In this document: in pieces, positions 41,388-50,773 of the stretch
Layout of the letters: the number at the start of each line of letters is the position of its first letter
Numbering within the stretch: the first letter of the stretch is position 1
Source: Cellvibrio zantedeschiae
GTDB lineage: Bacteria > Pseudomonadota > Gammaproteobacteria > Pseudomonadales > Cellvibrionaceae
Reading direction: 5' to 3'
DNA: 64,000 bases
NCBI RefSeq assembly: GCF_014652535.1
Contig: NZ_BMYZ01000003.1
Span: 454,863-518,862 of the forward strand
Made by a program: the position numbers and the translations under genes
The notes under the pieces: generated by a model
Seen by the model: the letters and a program-made list of their open reading frames with translations, nothing else
What the model was told of the DNA's origin: nothing
The model's database searches: none

Positions 41388-43679
41388 ATGATGAATAGAA
41401 AAGCGATATTGAATTTCTTAAGTCTCCCGGTGTTTATTTTGTTTGGCAGTATAAGTTTATCCAGTGCGGCGCAAGAAAAAGCGAGCCTTATAGACGATAC
41501 GCAAAAGCTGAATGTAGAAATTAGCAAAAATAAAATAGCGGTAGATGTTTTCAGCAAAAACAAAAAAATTATCGCGCTTGATGATATTCGCTTCAACGAT
41601 ACAGCTGCGTCCCGATGGACCTTGTCAAACACCTCAGAAAATTCAATCACGCTTGTAGGTGAGTTTCCTGCCCATGTGGATTTTTATAATCCGGTCACCA
41701 ACACTCAGCCGCGCTCAGTTAATCTTACGCTAAGCAAAGTTGCGGGCGGCTTTCGTTTAAATGCGGAACCTGCCTGGGGCAGATCGACTGCCTTGCATTT
41801 TAATTATCTCGGCGACCACTTCTTTGGTTTGTCAGAACCCTTGCAACCTGACGCACAAGTATCACCTGATTTAACAGGCAGTAGCATTAACGTAGATATC
41901 AATAGCGAAGATGCTTACCTTCACGAAAATTACGCGACTGCCTATTCCGCGTTTTATATCAGTAGCTTTGGTTATGGTTCCTTTTTCGATAGCTTTGCGC
42001 GCGGCCGCTACGATTTAGCGATTAATGGAAAAAATCGCATTACTCACGACACCGGAAAGTTGGATTGGTATGTGTTTCCCGGTGACGACGGCGTTGCCAT
42101 ACAACAAAAATATTTTGCATTAATCGGTGCACCTAAACATGTACCCGCCTGGGGCTTGGGGCCAATGGGATGGCGCGATCAAAATAACGGTGGTGCGCCA
42201 GAAATTCTTGACGATGTTAAGAAAATGCGTGAGTTAAAAATTCCGTTTACTTCATGGTTTGTTGATCGCCCTTACAGCGATGGTGCTCACGCTTGGTCAA
42301 AAATGAATTTCAATTCATTATTTGCAAATCCTGCGCAGTGGATTAACCAATTGCGTACGCAGGAAGGTCTGGAATTTATGACCTGGACGGCCACCGCAAC
42401 TTTTAACGATTATTCCGTTGCAAAACATTTGCCCGGCAGATTTTCTTATCTCGATTTAAGTGATGCTGCGACTGTAAATGTTTTCCAAAAAGCGCTCGCC
42501 GAAAAACAACACGCATTTGGTGTTAAAGGCCACAAGATGGATCGCGCTGATGAAGTATTTCCCGCCGCAGAAGATTGGGCAGACAAAAATGTGACGATTC
42601 CAGAGCGCCGTAATAAATATTCTTACTTGATGGCGAAAGTACATGACGAAGCCTTGCGCAAACAATGGGGGGATGACCAACTCACATTTGCACGTTCCGC
42701 TTATCAACGCAGCCAACCTTATTTGAGCGCAATTTGGGGCGGTGATCCGCGCACCAGTTGGGAAGGTTTGCAAAGCAATATCGCCAACGCTATGCGTTCA
42801 TCATTTATGGGCTTCCCGGTGTGGGGAACAGATGTGGGTGGTTACCAGGGCGATGGTTATATTCCAGAAAATCTTTACATCCGCTGGATGCAAGCGGGCA
42901 GCATGAGTGGCTTATTTGAAATTAAATTAGATGGTGCTGGTGGTGCTGGAAATGATCGCATGCCCTGGCGCTACGATGAAAAATTCCAGGCTATTTTCCG
43001 CAAAATTTGTGAAGAGCGCATGCAATTTTTGCCTTATTTATATTCGCTGGCAAATACAAGTGCAACAAAGGGTGCATTAATGCAACCGCTCGCTTACCGC
43101 CATCTGTTAGATAAAAACACCTACGCAATTGCTGACGAATTTTATTTGGGTAATGCCTTGCTAATTGCACCGGTTTTACACGATGGCGAAACGCGCAGTG
43201 TTTATTTACCCAAGGGCAACTGGATTGATTTTGATAATACTGCACAGCGTTACGAGGGCGGTAAAACCATAAAGGTCAATGCACCGCTCAATACCTTGCC
43301 ACGCTTTATTGCTGAAAATTCCATTTTTGTGCAAGGCGATACTTTTAAAGGCAGCAACCGTAACTGGAGCAACCAAGCGTCGCATTTAACTATTTTTGCA
43401 AATCCGGCGCAGGCGAAAGGTGATACGACATTTACTTACGTTGACCTGCTAGATGGCAACAAGCAAAAGTCGTTTGTCATGCAACGCGATAAAAAGAAAA
43501 TCAGTCTCGATATTCCCGCGTTGAATCATGCTAGCGAATTGACCGTATTTTTAGTGAAATCACCAAAAAACATATCGCTAAATGGAAAAGCCGCAACATG
43601 GAAATTCGACGAGTCCACCCAACAAATTCGTTTGCCGCTAGGTTTGAATGAAAATTCGAAAGTGGAAATAAATTTGTAA
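41388..43679 (+). CDS. Exported glycoside hydrolase family 31 enzyme
   Basis: The product is about 763 residues starting at one of two adjacent ATGs (41388 or 41391) after GAGAG; a GTG nine bases earlier is in frame. The signal peptide ends near SSAAQ. The GH31 catalytic domain shows WGLGPMGWRDQNNGG, the nucleophile motif GHKMDRADEVFP, FARSAYQRSQPYLSAIWGGD with the acid/base Asp, and WGTDVGGYQGDGY. It is an alpha-glycosidase (glucosidase, xylosidase or galactosidase type) acting in the periplasm or outside the cell; the substrate cannot be told. It is followed by a strong terminator that ends the first rhamnose operon. Confidence 0.92.
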   Translation: MMNRKAILNFLSLPVFILFGSISLSSAAQEKASLIDDTQKLNVEISKNKIAVDVFSKNKKIIALDDIRFNDTAASRWTLSNTSENSITLVGEFPAHVDFYNPVTNTQPRSVNLTLSKVAGGFRLNAEPAWGRSTALHFNYLGDHFFGLSEPLQPDAQVSPDLTGSSINVDINSEDAYLHENYATAYSAFYISSFGYGSFFDSFARGRYDLAINGKNRITHDTGKLDWYVFPGDDGVAIQQKYFALIGAPKHVPAWGLGPMGWRDQNNGGAPEILDDVKKMRELKIPFTSWFVDRPYSDGAHAWSKMNFNSLFANPAQWINQLRTQEGLEFMTWTATATFNDYSVAKHLPGRFSYLDLSDAATVNVFQKALAEKQHAFGVKGHKMDRADEVFPAAEDWADKNVTIPERRNKYSYLMAKVHDEALRKQWGDDQLTFARSAYQRSQPYLSAIWGGDPRTSWEGLQSNIANAMRSSFMGFPVWGTDVGGYQGDGYIPENLYIRWMQAGSMSGLFEIKLDGAGGAGNDRMPWRYDEKFQAIFRKICEERMQFLPYLYSLANTSATKGALMQPLAYRHLLDKNTYAIADEFYLGNALLIAPVLHDGETRSVYLPKGNWIDFDNTAQRYEGGKTIKVNAPLNTLPRFIAENSIFVQGDTFKGSNRNWSNQASHLTIFANPAQAKGDTTFTYVDLLDGNKQKSFVMQRDKKKISLDIPALNHASELTVFLVKSPKNISLNGKAATWKFDESTQQIRLPLGLNENSKVEINL

Positions 43680-43697
43680 GTGATTAACAAGAAATTG

Positions 43698-43738
43698 CTT
43701 CGTGCAGGACTATTTCTCAACACCTGCACGAAGTTTTT
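43698..43738 (+). terminator. Rho-independent terminator of the first rhamnose operon
   Basis: CTTCGTGCAGG (43698-43708) pairs perfectly with CCTGCACGAAG (43723-43733), followed by TTTTT. It lies between GH31 and rhmD. Confidence 0.9.
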
Positions 43739-43833
43739 CATGTTGTATTGAAGTGCCCCCAAAAAATTCATACAAAATTATAAAAAAAGCCCGCTTTCCC
43801 GACCTTATTGCATTGACGCAACATTTCCCATTC

Positions 43834-43860
43834 TGTAGGATTTAATCCCATAGTGTGGAA
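43834..43860. promoter_or_regulatory. IclR-regulator operator, site 2
   Basis: The site has core GGATTTAATCC followed by CATAGTGTGGAA. It matches site 1 at 24 of 27 bases and lies 35 bases upstream of the rhmD start, where it could control the second operon. Confidence 0.75.
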
Positions 43861-43895
43861 TATTATTTAATCCCTCAAGCTAGCTTGGTGAAGCA

Positions 43896-45098
43896 ATGAA
43901 CCCAAGAACAAAAATAAAACACGTACGTGCACTCGTTGCGAAAGGTGGCGAAGGCGGCGGAGGAGCTGATTATCACGATCAAGGCGAAGGCCATTGGATT
44001 GATAACCATATAGCCACGTCTATGGGGCGATATCCCGAATATCGCCAAAGTCGCAAAAGCTTCGGCATTAATGTACTGGGCACTTTGGTGGTTGAAATTG
44101 AATGTGAAGACGGCACTGTCGGCTTTGCGGTGACTACCGGCGGCGAGCCTGCTGCTTATTTGGTTGAACATCACTTCGCACGCTTTTTAGAAGGCCGCGA
44201 TCCTTTCGATTACGAAACCATTTGGGATCAAATGTATTTTGCGTCGCAATACTACGGCCGCAAAGGCTTGGTGGTGAATGCTATCTCCGGCGTTGACCTC
44301 GCGCTCTGGGATCTAATGGGGCGCTTACGCGGTGAACCTGTGTATCGTTTGCTCGGCGGCGCGGTGCGCAATGAATTGCAATTTTATGCAACGGGTGCAC
44401 GCCCTGATCTCGCTAAAGAAATGGGTTTTATCGGTGGCAAATTACCCCTCTTGCACGGCCCCATTGAAGGTGATGAAGGCCTCAAGAAAAACGTCGCCTG
44501 GCTTGCGGAAATGCGCGAAAAATGTGGCCCGGATTTTTGGTTGATGTACGACTGTTGGATGGCGCTCGATGTCCATTATGCAACGCGTCTTGCGCATGCG
44601 TGTCAGCCCTACGGATTGAAATGGATTGAAGAAGCCATTTCTCCCGATGATTATTGGGGCTATCAACAACTCAAAAAACAAGTGCCACCCGGCATGCTTG
44701 TCACCACCGGCGAACACGAAGCAACGCGTTGGGGTTTCCGCATGCTTATGGAAATGGAATGCTGCGATTTAATCCAGCCCGATGTAGGTTGGTGCGGTGG
44801 CGTGACGGAATTATTAAAAATTTCTGCCATGGCCGATGCGCGTGGAATTATGGTTGTTCCGCACGGATCATCGGTTTACAGCTATCACTTTGTTATTACT
44901 CGCCACAATTCACCCTTCGCAGAATTTCTAATGATGGCTCCCAAAGCCGATCATGTTGCGCCCATGTTCCATCCACAACTGCTAGGCGAACCTGTGCCCT
45001 TTAATGGCCGCATGAATGTATCCGCGTTGGATAAACCCGGCTTTGGTGTGGAATTAAATCCGGCAGTGAAATTGCGTCGGCCTTACGTACGGAATTAA
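43896..45098 (+). CDS. rhmD: L-rhamnonate dehydratase
   Basis: The product is 400 residues of the enolase superfamily. It follows E. coli RhmD closely: [20 protein letters not shown] near the start, [38 protein letters not shown], metal ligands in [18 protein letters not shown] and TTGEHEAT, and the active-site His in [11 protein letters not shown]. It dehydrates L-rhamnonate to 2-keto-3-deoxy-L-rhamnonate. It is the first gene of the second rhamnose operon, directly behind an operator copy. This assignment, not L-fuconate dehydratase, fixes the pathway. Confidence 0.93.
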   Translation: MNPRTKIKHVRALVAKGGEGGGGADYHDQGEGHWIDNHIATSMGRYPEYRQSRKSFGINVLGTLVVEIECEDGTVGFAVTTGGEPAAYLVEHHFARFLEGRDPFDYETIWDQMYFASQYYGRKGLVVNAISGVDLALWDLMGRLRGEPVYRLLGGAVRNELQFYATGARPDLAKEMGFIGGKLPLLHGPIEGDEGLKKNVAWLAEMREKCGPDFWLMYDCWMALDVHYATRLAHACQPYGLKWIEEAISPDDYWGYQQLKKQVPPGMLVTTGEHEATRWGFRMLMEMECCDLIQPDVGWCGGVTELLKISAMADARGIMVVPHGSSVYSYHFVITRHNSPFAEFLMMAPKADHVAPMFHPQLLGEPVPFNGRMNVSALDKPGFGVELNPAVKLRRPYVRN

Positions 45099-45142
45099 TA
45101 AAGTAAGTAACGACTTTTTATAAATTTGGATTTTATGTAATA

Positions 45143-45177
45143 GGGAGCCGTCATCCCCGCAGGGGATGACGGCTCCC
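45143..45177. repeat. Short form of the dispersed GGGAG/CTCCC inverted repeat
   Basis: A perfect 16-base inverted repeat, GGGAGCCGTCATCCCC (45143-45158) with its complement (45162-45177), and a 3-base loop. The outer part shares GGGAG...GTCATCC with the longer copies at 48937 and 63910. It lies between rhmD and the diketo-hydrolase gene and could attenuate transcription. Confidence 0.82.
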
Positions 45178-45205
45178 AACAAAACTGATTTTTGGAACTC
45201 ATAAC

Positions 45206-46078
45206 ATGAAACTCTGCCGCTTCGGCCAAAAAAATTCAGAAAAACCTGGCGTGATTGATGCGCAAGGTCGCCTACGTGATCTCAGTTCAGTCATTCCAGA
45301 TCTAAATGCTGATCAAGTACGTTTATCAAAGTTAAATTCTTTGCATGATGTGGACATCAGCAGTTTACCCATCGTAGAAGGCGAACAAAGATTCGGTGTG
45401 CCTGTTGCGGGAATTGGAAAAATTATTGCCGTAGGTTTGAATTACGCCGATCACGCCGCCGAATCCAATTTGCCTGTGCCAAGCGAGCCGATATTTTTTA
45501 CCAAAGCCATTACTTCATTAAATGGCGCGAATGACGCTGTAATGAAACCGCGCGACGCCACCAAAATGGATTGGGAAGTTGAGCTAGGCATTATTATCGG
45601 TAAAACCTGTCGCTATGTAGATGAAGCGAATGCCCTGTCACACATCGCCGGTTACACGTTAGTAAACGATATTTCCGAACGCGGCTTCCAAAAAGAACGC
45701 GGCACCCAATGGGTGAAAGGAAAAGGTTGCGATACCTTTTGTCCGGTTGGTCCTTATTTGGTAACGCCCGATGAAGTGGGCGATGTGCAAGCATTGGATA
45801 TGTTTTTAAATGTAAACGGCCAGCGCATGCAAACGGGCAACACCAAAACCATGATTTTTAATGTGGCGCAATGCATCAGCTACATTTCACGTTTTATTAC
45901 TTTGCAACCTGGCGATTTGGTGATTACAGGTACTCCACCGGGCGTGGGTGAAGGTAAAAAACCTGAGGCTATTTATTTAAATGTGGGCGATGAAATTCAT
46001 CTCGGCGTTACCAAATTAGGTGAGCAACGCCAAACCGTAGTCGCATTCAGTCTTGCCAATCAGGAAATCATCGAATGA
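45206..46078 (+). CDS. 2,4-diketo-3-deoxy-L-rhamnonate hydrolase (FAH family)
   Basis: The product is 290 residues of the fumarylacetoacetate hydrolase fold: GKIIAVGLNYADHAAE, PIFFTKAITSLNG, the metal site DWEVELGIIIGK and NDISERGFQKERGTQWVKGKG, and ITGTPPGVGEGKKP. In the non-phosphorylating rhamnose route the enzyme (LRA6 in Sphingomonas) splits 2,4-diketo-3-deoxyrhamnonate into pyruvate and L-lactate. The assignment among FAH enzymes rests on the pathway context. Its stop overlaps the next ATG (ATGA). Confidence 0.85.
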   Translation: MKLCRFGQKNSEKPGVIDAQGRLRDLSSVIPDLNADQVRLSKLNSLHDVDISSLPIVEGEQRFGVPVAGIGKIIAVGLNYADHAAESNLPVPSEPIFFTKAITSLNGANDAVMKPRDATKMDWEVELGIIIGKTCRYVDEANALSHIAGYTLVNDISERGFQKERGTQWVKGKGCDTFCPVGPYLVTPDEVGDVQALDMFLNVNGQRMQTGNTKTMIFNVAQCISYISRFITLQPGDLVITGTPPGVGEGKKPEAIYLNVGDEIHLGVTKLGEQRQTVVAFSLANQEIIE

Positions 46079-46821
46079 TATTTTCAAATCGTTTTAAAAA
46101 TCGCAACGCCATTATTACCGGCGGCGCATCTGGGCTTGGCAAAGCCGTTGCCGCGCGTATTGTTGCGGAAGGCGGCAATGTAGTTTTGTGGGATCAGAAT
46201 GAAAACTTGCTGCAAGCCGCTGCTGTGGAAACTGGTGCTAAAGGTGTCATAGCAGTCGATGTTTCTGACTCAGAAGCTGTTAACAATGCGGTTACAAAAT
46301 CACTTGAGTTTCTCGGTAAAATTGATGTGCTTGTAAATGCAGCGGGCATTACAGGCGCCACCCAACCTGTGTGGGAATTCCCCATTGATTCCTGGCTGCG
46401 CGTAATGGATATCAATTTAAATGGATTATTTTATTGCTGCCGCAGTGCGGTGCCGCACATGCTCAATAATAATTATGGGCGCATCGTAAATATTGCGTCG
46501 GTAGCGGGTAAAGAAGGCAATCCCAACGCTAGCGCTTATTCCGCATCCAAAGCGGGCGTAATTGGTTTAACCAAATCCTTAGGCAAAGAATTGGCGACAA
46601 AAAATATTATCGTCAACGCATTAACCCCCGCAACTTTCGACAGCCCAATCTTGGAACAATTGCCGCAATCGCAAGTTGATTATATGCGTTCAAAAATTCC
46701 TATGGGACGTTTAGGTTTAATTGATGAATCTGTGGCTATGGTGTGCTTTATGGCATCTGAAGAATGTTCATTCACTACGGCATCGGTGTTTGATACTTCG
46801 GGTGGAAGAACAACATATTAG
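46075..46821 (+). CDS. 2-keto-3-deoxy-L-rhamnonate 4-dehydrogenase (SDR family)
   Basis: The product is 248 residues, translationally coupled to the hydrolase gene by an ATGA overlap. The cofactor loop is ITGGASGLGKA, NAAG is at VNAAGITGA, the catalytic Ser is in NIASVAGKEGNP, and YSASK gives Tyr and Lys. Context between the diketo-hydrolase and the lactonase genes points to the 4-dehydrogenase of the rhamnose pathway (LRA5), which makes the 2,4-diketo acid using NAD+. The sequence alone would only say SDR. Confidence 0.82.
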   Translation: MIFSNRFKNRNAIITGGASGLGKAVAARIVAEGGNVVLWDQNENLLQAAAVETGAKGVIAVDVSDSEAVNNAVTKSLEFLGKIDVLVNAAGITGATQPVWEFPIDSWLRVMDINLNGLFYCCRSAVPHMLNNNYGRIVNIASVAGKEGNPNASAYSASKAGVIGLTKSLGKELATKNIIVNALTPATFDSPILEQLPQSQVDYMRSKIPMGRLGLIDESVAMVCFMASEECSFTTASVFDTSGGRTTY

Positions 46822-46855
46822 AATTAGTAAAGCTTAAAATAATAAGAGGCACCTT

Positions 46856-47743
46856 ATGAAGATCCCACGTGTTGTTGATGCCCATGTGCATTTGTGGGAT
46901 CTCAAACATATTCGCTACCCTTGGTTAACTCCGCCCTTTACCAGCGATGGTCCTAACGGTAGCGTTGAAGCCATTGCTTCTGATTATTTATTAGAAAATT
47001 ATTTTGCTGATGCGCAAAACATCAACGTAAAAAAGCTTGTGCATATTGAGGCCGGTGCAAACGCTGAAGACGCGCTATCTGAAACCTTATGGTTGCAATC
47101 ACTGGCTGATAAAACCGGCTTTCCACATGCCATAGTGGCTCATGCATCTTTGAATGATCTTGCAGTAGAGTCTCTGCTAGAGGTTCACTGCTTAAATAAA
47201 AATGTTCGCGGTATTCGCCATATTATTAATTGGCATCCCAATCCAGCCCTAACCTATACGCCGAAAAATTTATTGGAAGATCCAGTATTCAAACGCGGGT
47301 ACAAACTGCTAAATAAATTTGGTCTGTCATTTGATCTGCAAATTTATCCCAATCAAATGGGGCAAGCCTACGACCTTGCTAAAGCAAATCCCAATGTGCC
47401 GGTGATTATCAATCATATGGGTATGCCGGTAGATAAAGACAAAAAACAATGGCAACAAGGAATGTCGTTATTAAGCAGCTTGCCGCATGTTTCGGTAAAA
47501 GTTTCCGGTTTTGGATTTATTGATCGCCGCTGGAATTTTGAAGGTATGAAAGATTTGGTAACCCAAACAATTGATTGGTTTGGAACGGATCGCGTTATGT
47601 TTGCCAGTGATTTTCCAACCGACAAACTCTTTAATTCCTTTAAGCAAGCTTACGACGTATATAAACAAATCGTGTGTGAATTGAGTGTGCAGGAACAGGA
47701 TGCACTTTTTGCTGCAAATGCAGAGCGGATTTATAGAATTTAA
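46856..47743 (+). CDS. L-rhamnono-gamma-lactonase (amidohydrolase family 2)
   Basis: The product is 295 residues with a TIM-barrel amidohydrolase pattern: VVDAHVHLWDLKHIRYPWL (HxH metal site), KKLVHIEAGANAED, VRGIRHIINWHPNP, INHMGMP, VKVSGFGFIDRRW and the closing metal Asp in FASDFPTDKL. This subfamily includes lactonases of the L-rhamnose and L-fucose routes. In this operon it would open the rhamnono-lactone made by the dehydrogenase to L-rhamnonate. It follows the 4-dehydrogenase after 34 bases. Confidence 0.86.
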   Translation: MKIPRVVDAHVHLWDLKHIRYPWLTPPFTSDGPNGSVEAIASDYLLENYFADAQNINVKKLVHIEAGANAEDALSETLWLQSLADKTGFPHAIVAHASLNDLAVESLLEVHCLNKNVRGIRHIINWHPNPALTYTPKNLLEDPVFKRGYKLLNKFGLSFDLQIYPNQMGQAYDLAKANPNVPVIINHMGMPVDKDKKQWQQGMSLLSSLPHVSVKVSGFGFIDRRWNFEGMKDLVTQTIDWFGTDRVMFASDFPTDKLFNSFKQAYDVYKQIVCELSVQEQDALFAANAERIYRI

Positions 47744-47829
47744 TTCCCCCTCTTCCCGGCCTACCCGTTGTAGACGGGAGTTTGGGACGGGGTTATATGC
47801 AAATAAGTTAATAATAACGAGGTAACAAA

Positions 47830-48891
47830 ATGACACCCAATCCACTTACCGGCGTTTTGTTTCACTGGCTAGGCGGTTTAGCCTCTGCCAGTTTTTATGT
47901 TCCCTATAAACGCATTCGCGGTTGGTCATGGGAAATATTCTGGTTGACCGGTGGATTTTTTTCCTGGGTTATCGCGCCCTGGTTATTTGCAAGTATTCAA
48001 ACTAATAATCTGTGGGAAGTCTTAAGTAGTACTCCCACAAATGTTTTGCTCTGGTGTTATTTTTGGGGCGCTATGTGGGGCCTGGGTGGTTTAGCATTTG
48101 GTTTAACCATGCGCTATTTGGGTTTGTCTTTAGGTATGGCTGTTGCGCTGGGTTTAACAACTGTTATAGGTACTATGGGCCCACCTTTATTTCGTGGCAC
48201 TGTGGGCACACTTGCGAGCACACTGAGTGGAAAAATTATTTTTGTTGGCATTGCCGTGGTTTTGCTCGGCATTATTATTATTGCTTTGGCTGGTCATGCT
48301 AAAGAAAAGCAAATAAAAGAAAAACAATTAAATAGTAGTGATACAGATAGAGGCGAATTTAATTTAAAGAAAGGTATCGCCATCGCCATATTTTCCGGAG
48401 TTATGTCTTCCTGTTTTGCTTTTGGTTTGGATGCTGGGGAATCGATTCGCGCTGCTTCGCTTTTACAGGGTACTTCTCCCTCGTGGAAAGGTTTGCCAGT
48501 TTTATGCGTGATTCTCGCCGGTGGTTTTACCACGAATCTGTTGTGGTGCTCCTATTTGATATGGAGCAATAAATCTGCGCAGCAATTTTTTAAAACTAAT
48601 CTTCCTGCCACCTCTTTACGCATTAATTATTTCTTTGCCGCTCTAGGTGGAACCCTGTGGTACTTCCAATTTTTCTTTTACACCCTGGGTGAAAGCCAAA
48701 TGGGTCGCTTCGGCTTTTCAAGCTGGACCCTGCATATGGCCTCCATCATTTTATTTTCCACTTTGTGGGGGTTTGCACTTTCGGAATGGAAAGGCACCAC
48801 ACGCAATACCAAATTACTGGTTTGGCTTGGAATCCTCACTTTAGTCAGCTCAACGGTATTAATCGGCTGGGGTAATGCGCAAGCAGTTTGA
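47830..48891 (+). CDS. rhaT: L-rhamnose/proton symporter RhaT
   Basis: The product is 353 residues with ten hydrophobic segments. It matches E. coli RhaT in GVLFHWLGGLASASFYVPYK, RGWSWEIFWLTGGFFSWVI, WGAMWGLGGLAFGLTMRYLG, EFNLKKGIAIAIFSGVMSS and GGTLWYFQFFFYTLGE. It brings L-rhamnose with protons across the inner membrane. Its position after the catabolic genes confirms the sugar is rhamnose. A full-length dispersed inverted repeat follows it. Confidence 0.92.
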   Translation: MTPNPLTGVLFHWLGGLASASFYVPYKRIRGWSWEIFWLTGGFFSWVIAPWLFASIQTNNLWEVLSSTPTNVLLWCYFWGAMWGLGGLAFGLTMRYLGLSLGMAVALGLTTVIGTMGPPLFRGTVGTLASTLSGKIIFVGIAVVLLGIIIIALAGHAKEKQIKEKQLNSSDTDRGEFNLKKGIAIAIFSGVMSSCFAFGLDAGESIRAASLLQGTSPSWKGLPVLCVILAGGFTTNLLWCSYLIWSNKSAQQFFKTNLPATSLRINYFFAALGGTLWYFQFFFYTLGESQMGRFGFSSWTLHMASIILFSTLWGFALSEWKGTTRNTKLLVWLGILTLVSSTVLIGWGNAQAV

Positions 48892-48936
48892 TATCTAATT
48901 CACAGTTATATATCTGATCTGGGGTTTGCGTAAGTA

Positions 48937-49027
48937 GGGAGTCGTCATCCTCGCGTAGCGGGGATCCAGCTTTTGATTTTAGCTTTTTTAACTGCTGGAT
49001 CCCCGCTACGCGAGGATGACGATTCCC
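48937..49027. repeat. Full-length dispersed GGGAG/CTCCC inverted repeat
   Basis: Two 34-base arms (48937-48970 and 48994-49027) pair with a single G-T mismatch around a 23-base A/T-rich loop. Each arm carries CATCCTCGCGTAGCGGGGAT or its complement. It lies between rhaT and the GH43 gene and would form a very stable hairpin in RNA; the same element is found at 63910. Confidence 0.9.
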
Positions 49028-49058
49028 TTTTTAATTGAATTCATTTGAGCATCTAAAA

Positions 49059-50645
49059 ATGAAATTTCTTACAGCAGCATTCGCAATATGTATTTCGTGT
49101 TTCGCTCATTCTGCACCTTGGGTTCCCGACTTAGGTAACGGCAATTATAAAAACCCGGTACTGTTTGCTGATTATTCAGACCCTGACATTATCAAAGTAG
49201 GCGATGACTTTTACTTGGTCGCTTCCAGCTTTAACACCATGCCGGGCATTCCGGTCTTGCATTCAAAAGATTTGGTGAATTGGAAAATTATCAGCCATAT
49301 CTATGATCGCTTGCCCTTTGAAAAGCATGATCGTCAAGCTCATGGTTTGGGTTCATGGGCACCTTCAATAAATTTTCACAAGGGTATGTTCTACGTTTAT
49401 TTTTGCACGCCTGATTTGGGATTATTTGTTGCCACTGCAAAAAATCCTGTGGGCCCGTGGTCACTTAAACACATGGCAGATGTTGAATTGTGGGAAGACC
49501 CCGATGCATTTTGGGATGACGATGGTCAGGCTTATTTGGTGCGCGGAAAAGTTCGCGCCGATATTTTATATCTCCATAAATTAAGTGCTGATGGAAAAAC
49601 CTTACTGGATGATGGCAAGGTTATTTTCAAGGATCTAAAAACCCAGCCCGTAATCGAAGGACCCAAATTTTTAAAGCGTAATGGCTATTATTATATTTTT
49701 GCTCCTGCTGGTGGAGTAGCGACAGGTTGGCAAAGTGTATTGCGTTCAAAATCTATTTACGGCCCATATGAATCCAGAGTTGTGATGAACCAGGGTAAAA
49801 CAAACATCAATGGACCACATCAAGGTGGAATGGTTGAACTGGATTCAGGTGAATGGTGGTTTATGCATTTTCAGGATCGCGGACTTTATGGGCGCGTTGC
49901 ACATTTGCAGCCAATGAACTGGAAAGACGATTGGCCTGTGATAGGAAATGACTCCGATAACGACGGAATTGGTGAGCCTGTATTGGAATGGAAAAAACCG
50001 GCCATTGGAAAAATATTTCCAATCGAAGCTCCACAAACCAGTGACGAATTTGATTCCAAAAAATTAGGATTACAATGGCAATGGCATGCTAATCCCAAAC
50101 AGGAATGGTATTCACTTAATCGTGCGCACAAAGATCATTTGCGTTTACATGCCGTACAAAATTTAACGCAAGCTGGCAATTTACGCTTTGTACCTAATTT
50201 ATTGTTGCAGAAATTTTCGTCACCTGCGTTTGTAGCTACAACAAAAGTTACTTTCCATCCAGACGGCAAAAAAGACAAAGCCGGTTTGGTTGTAATGGGA
50301 AAAACCTGGGCTTATCTTGCATTCTATAAAACCGACAGTGAAACCCGTTTAGGTTTATTTAATGGCACCTATGAACAATATGACGATGCGACTAAGGAAA
50401 TCGCTTCAGTTTCCTGGCCAGCAACTTCAGATAATTATTCTGCGTTTCTACGAGTCGATGTTTGCGATGGCGGCTTAAGCCAATTCTCCTACAGTACAGA
50501 TGGCAATACATTTATAAATATAGGTGAGCCTTTCCAGGCAACAGCAGGCATATGGATAGGAGCAAAGGTGGGTTTATTTAGCCTTAACTCCAGTATCGAA
50601 AAAAGCGCCGGTTATATGGATGTTGATTGGTTTAGAATGGAATAG
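49059..50645 (+). CDS. Exported glycoside hydrolase family 43 enzyme
   Basis: The product is 528 residues from the ATG at 49059; a TTG 24 bases upstream is in frame. The signal peptide ends near SHS/APW. The five-bladed propeller holds the GH43 residues: base Asp in YSDPDIIKVGDDFYLVASS, modulator Asp in WEDPDAFWDDDG and acid Glu in VIEGPKFLKRNGYYYIFAPAG. From about residue 340 a beta-sandwich (concanavalin-like, as in beta-xylosidase C-termini) follows. It is a beta-xylosidase or alpha-arabinofuranosidase type enzyme, perhaps trimming side chains of the rhamnose-containing glycan. Confidence 0.92.
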   Translation: MKFLTAAFAICISCFAHSAPWVPDLGNGNYKNPVLFADYSDPDIIKVGDDFYLVASSFNTMPGIPVLHSKDLVNWKIISHIYDRLPFEKHDRQAHGLGSWAPSINFHKGMFYVYFCTPDLGLFVATAKNPVGPWSLKHMADVELWEDPDAFWDDDGQAYLVRGKVRADILYLHKLSADGKTLLDDGKVIFKDLKTQPVIEGPKFLKRNGYYYIFAPAGGVATGWQSVLRSKSIYGPYESRVVMNQGKTNINGPHQGGMVELDSGEWWFMHFQDRGLYGRVAHLQPMNWKDDWPVIGNDSDNDGIGEPVLEWKKPAIGKIFPIEAPQTSDEFDSKKLGLQWQWHANPKQEWYSLNRAHKDHLRLHAVQNLTQAGNLRFVPNLLLQKFSSPAFVATTKVTFHPDGKKDKAGLVVMGKTWAYLAFYKTDSETRLGLFNGTYEQYDDATKEIASVSWPATSDNYSAFLRVDVCDGGLSQFSYSTDGNTFINIGEPFQATAGIWIGAKVGLFSLNSSIEKSAGYMDVDWFRME

Positions 50646-50773
50646 AGTTGTGAGTAACAATTAATAGAGACGACTGGAAAATACCAAACACTGCTTATGC
50701 GGTTTAACACACAGACGATCATTAGCCGCGTGTTATAAATTTAAAGCTATTTTCTTAATTACGGGGGTGGCTT

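Noticed and set aside
47764..47778. Hairpin CCCGT-TGTAG-ACGGG before rhaT as an attenuator
   Set aside because: The stem is only 5 bases and has no T-run; not strong enough to list as a feature.
39285..48891. L-fucose catabolic cluster (fucose dehydrogenase, fuconate dehydratase and so on)
   Set aside because: The dehydratase follows E. coli RhmD across its length, the transporter is RhaT, and the first SDR matches L-rhamnose 1-dehydrogenases; these fix the sugar as L-rhamnose.
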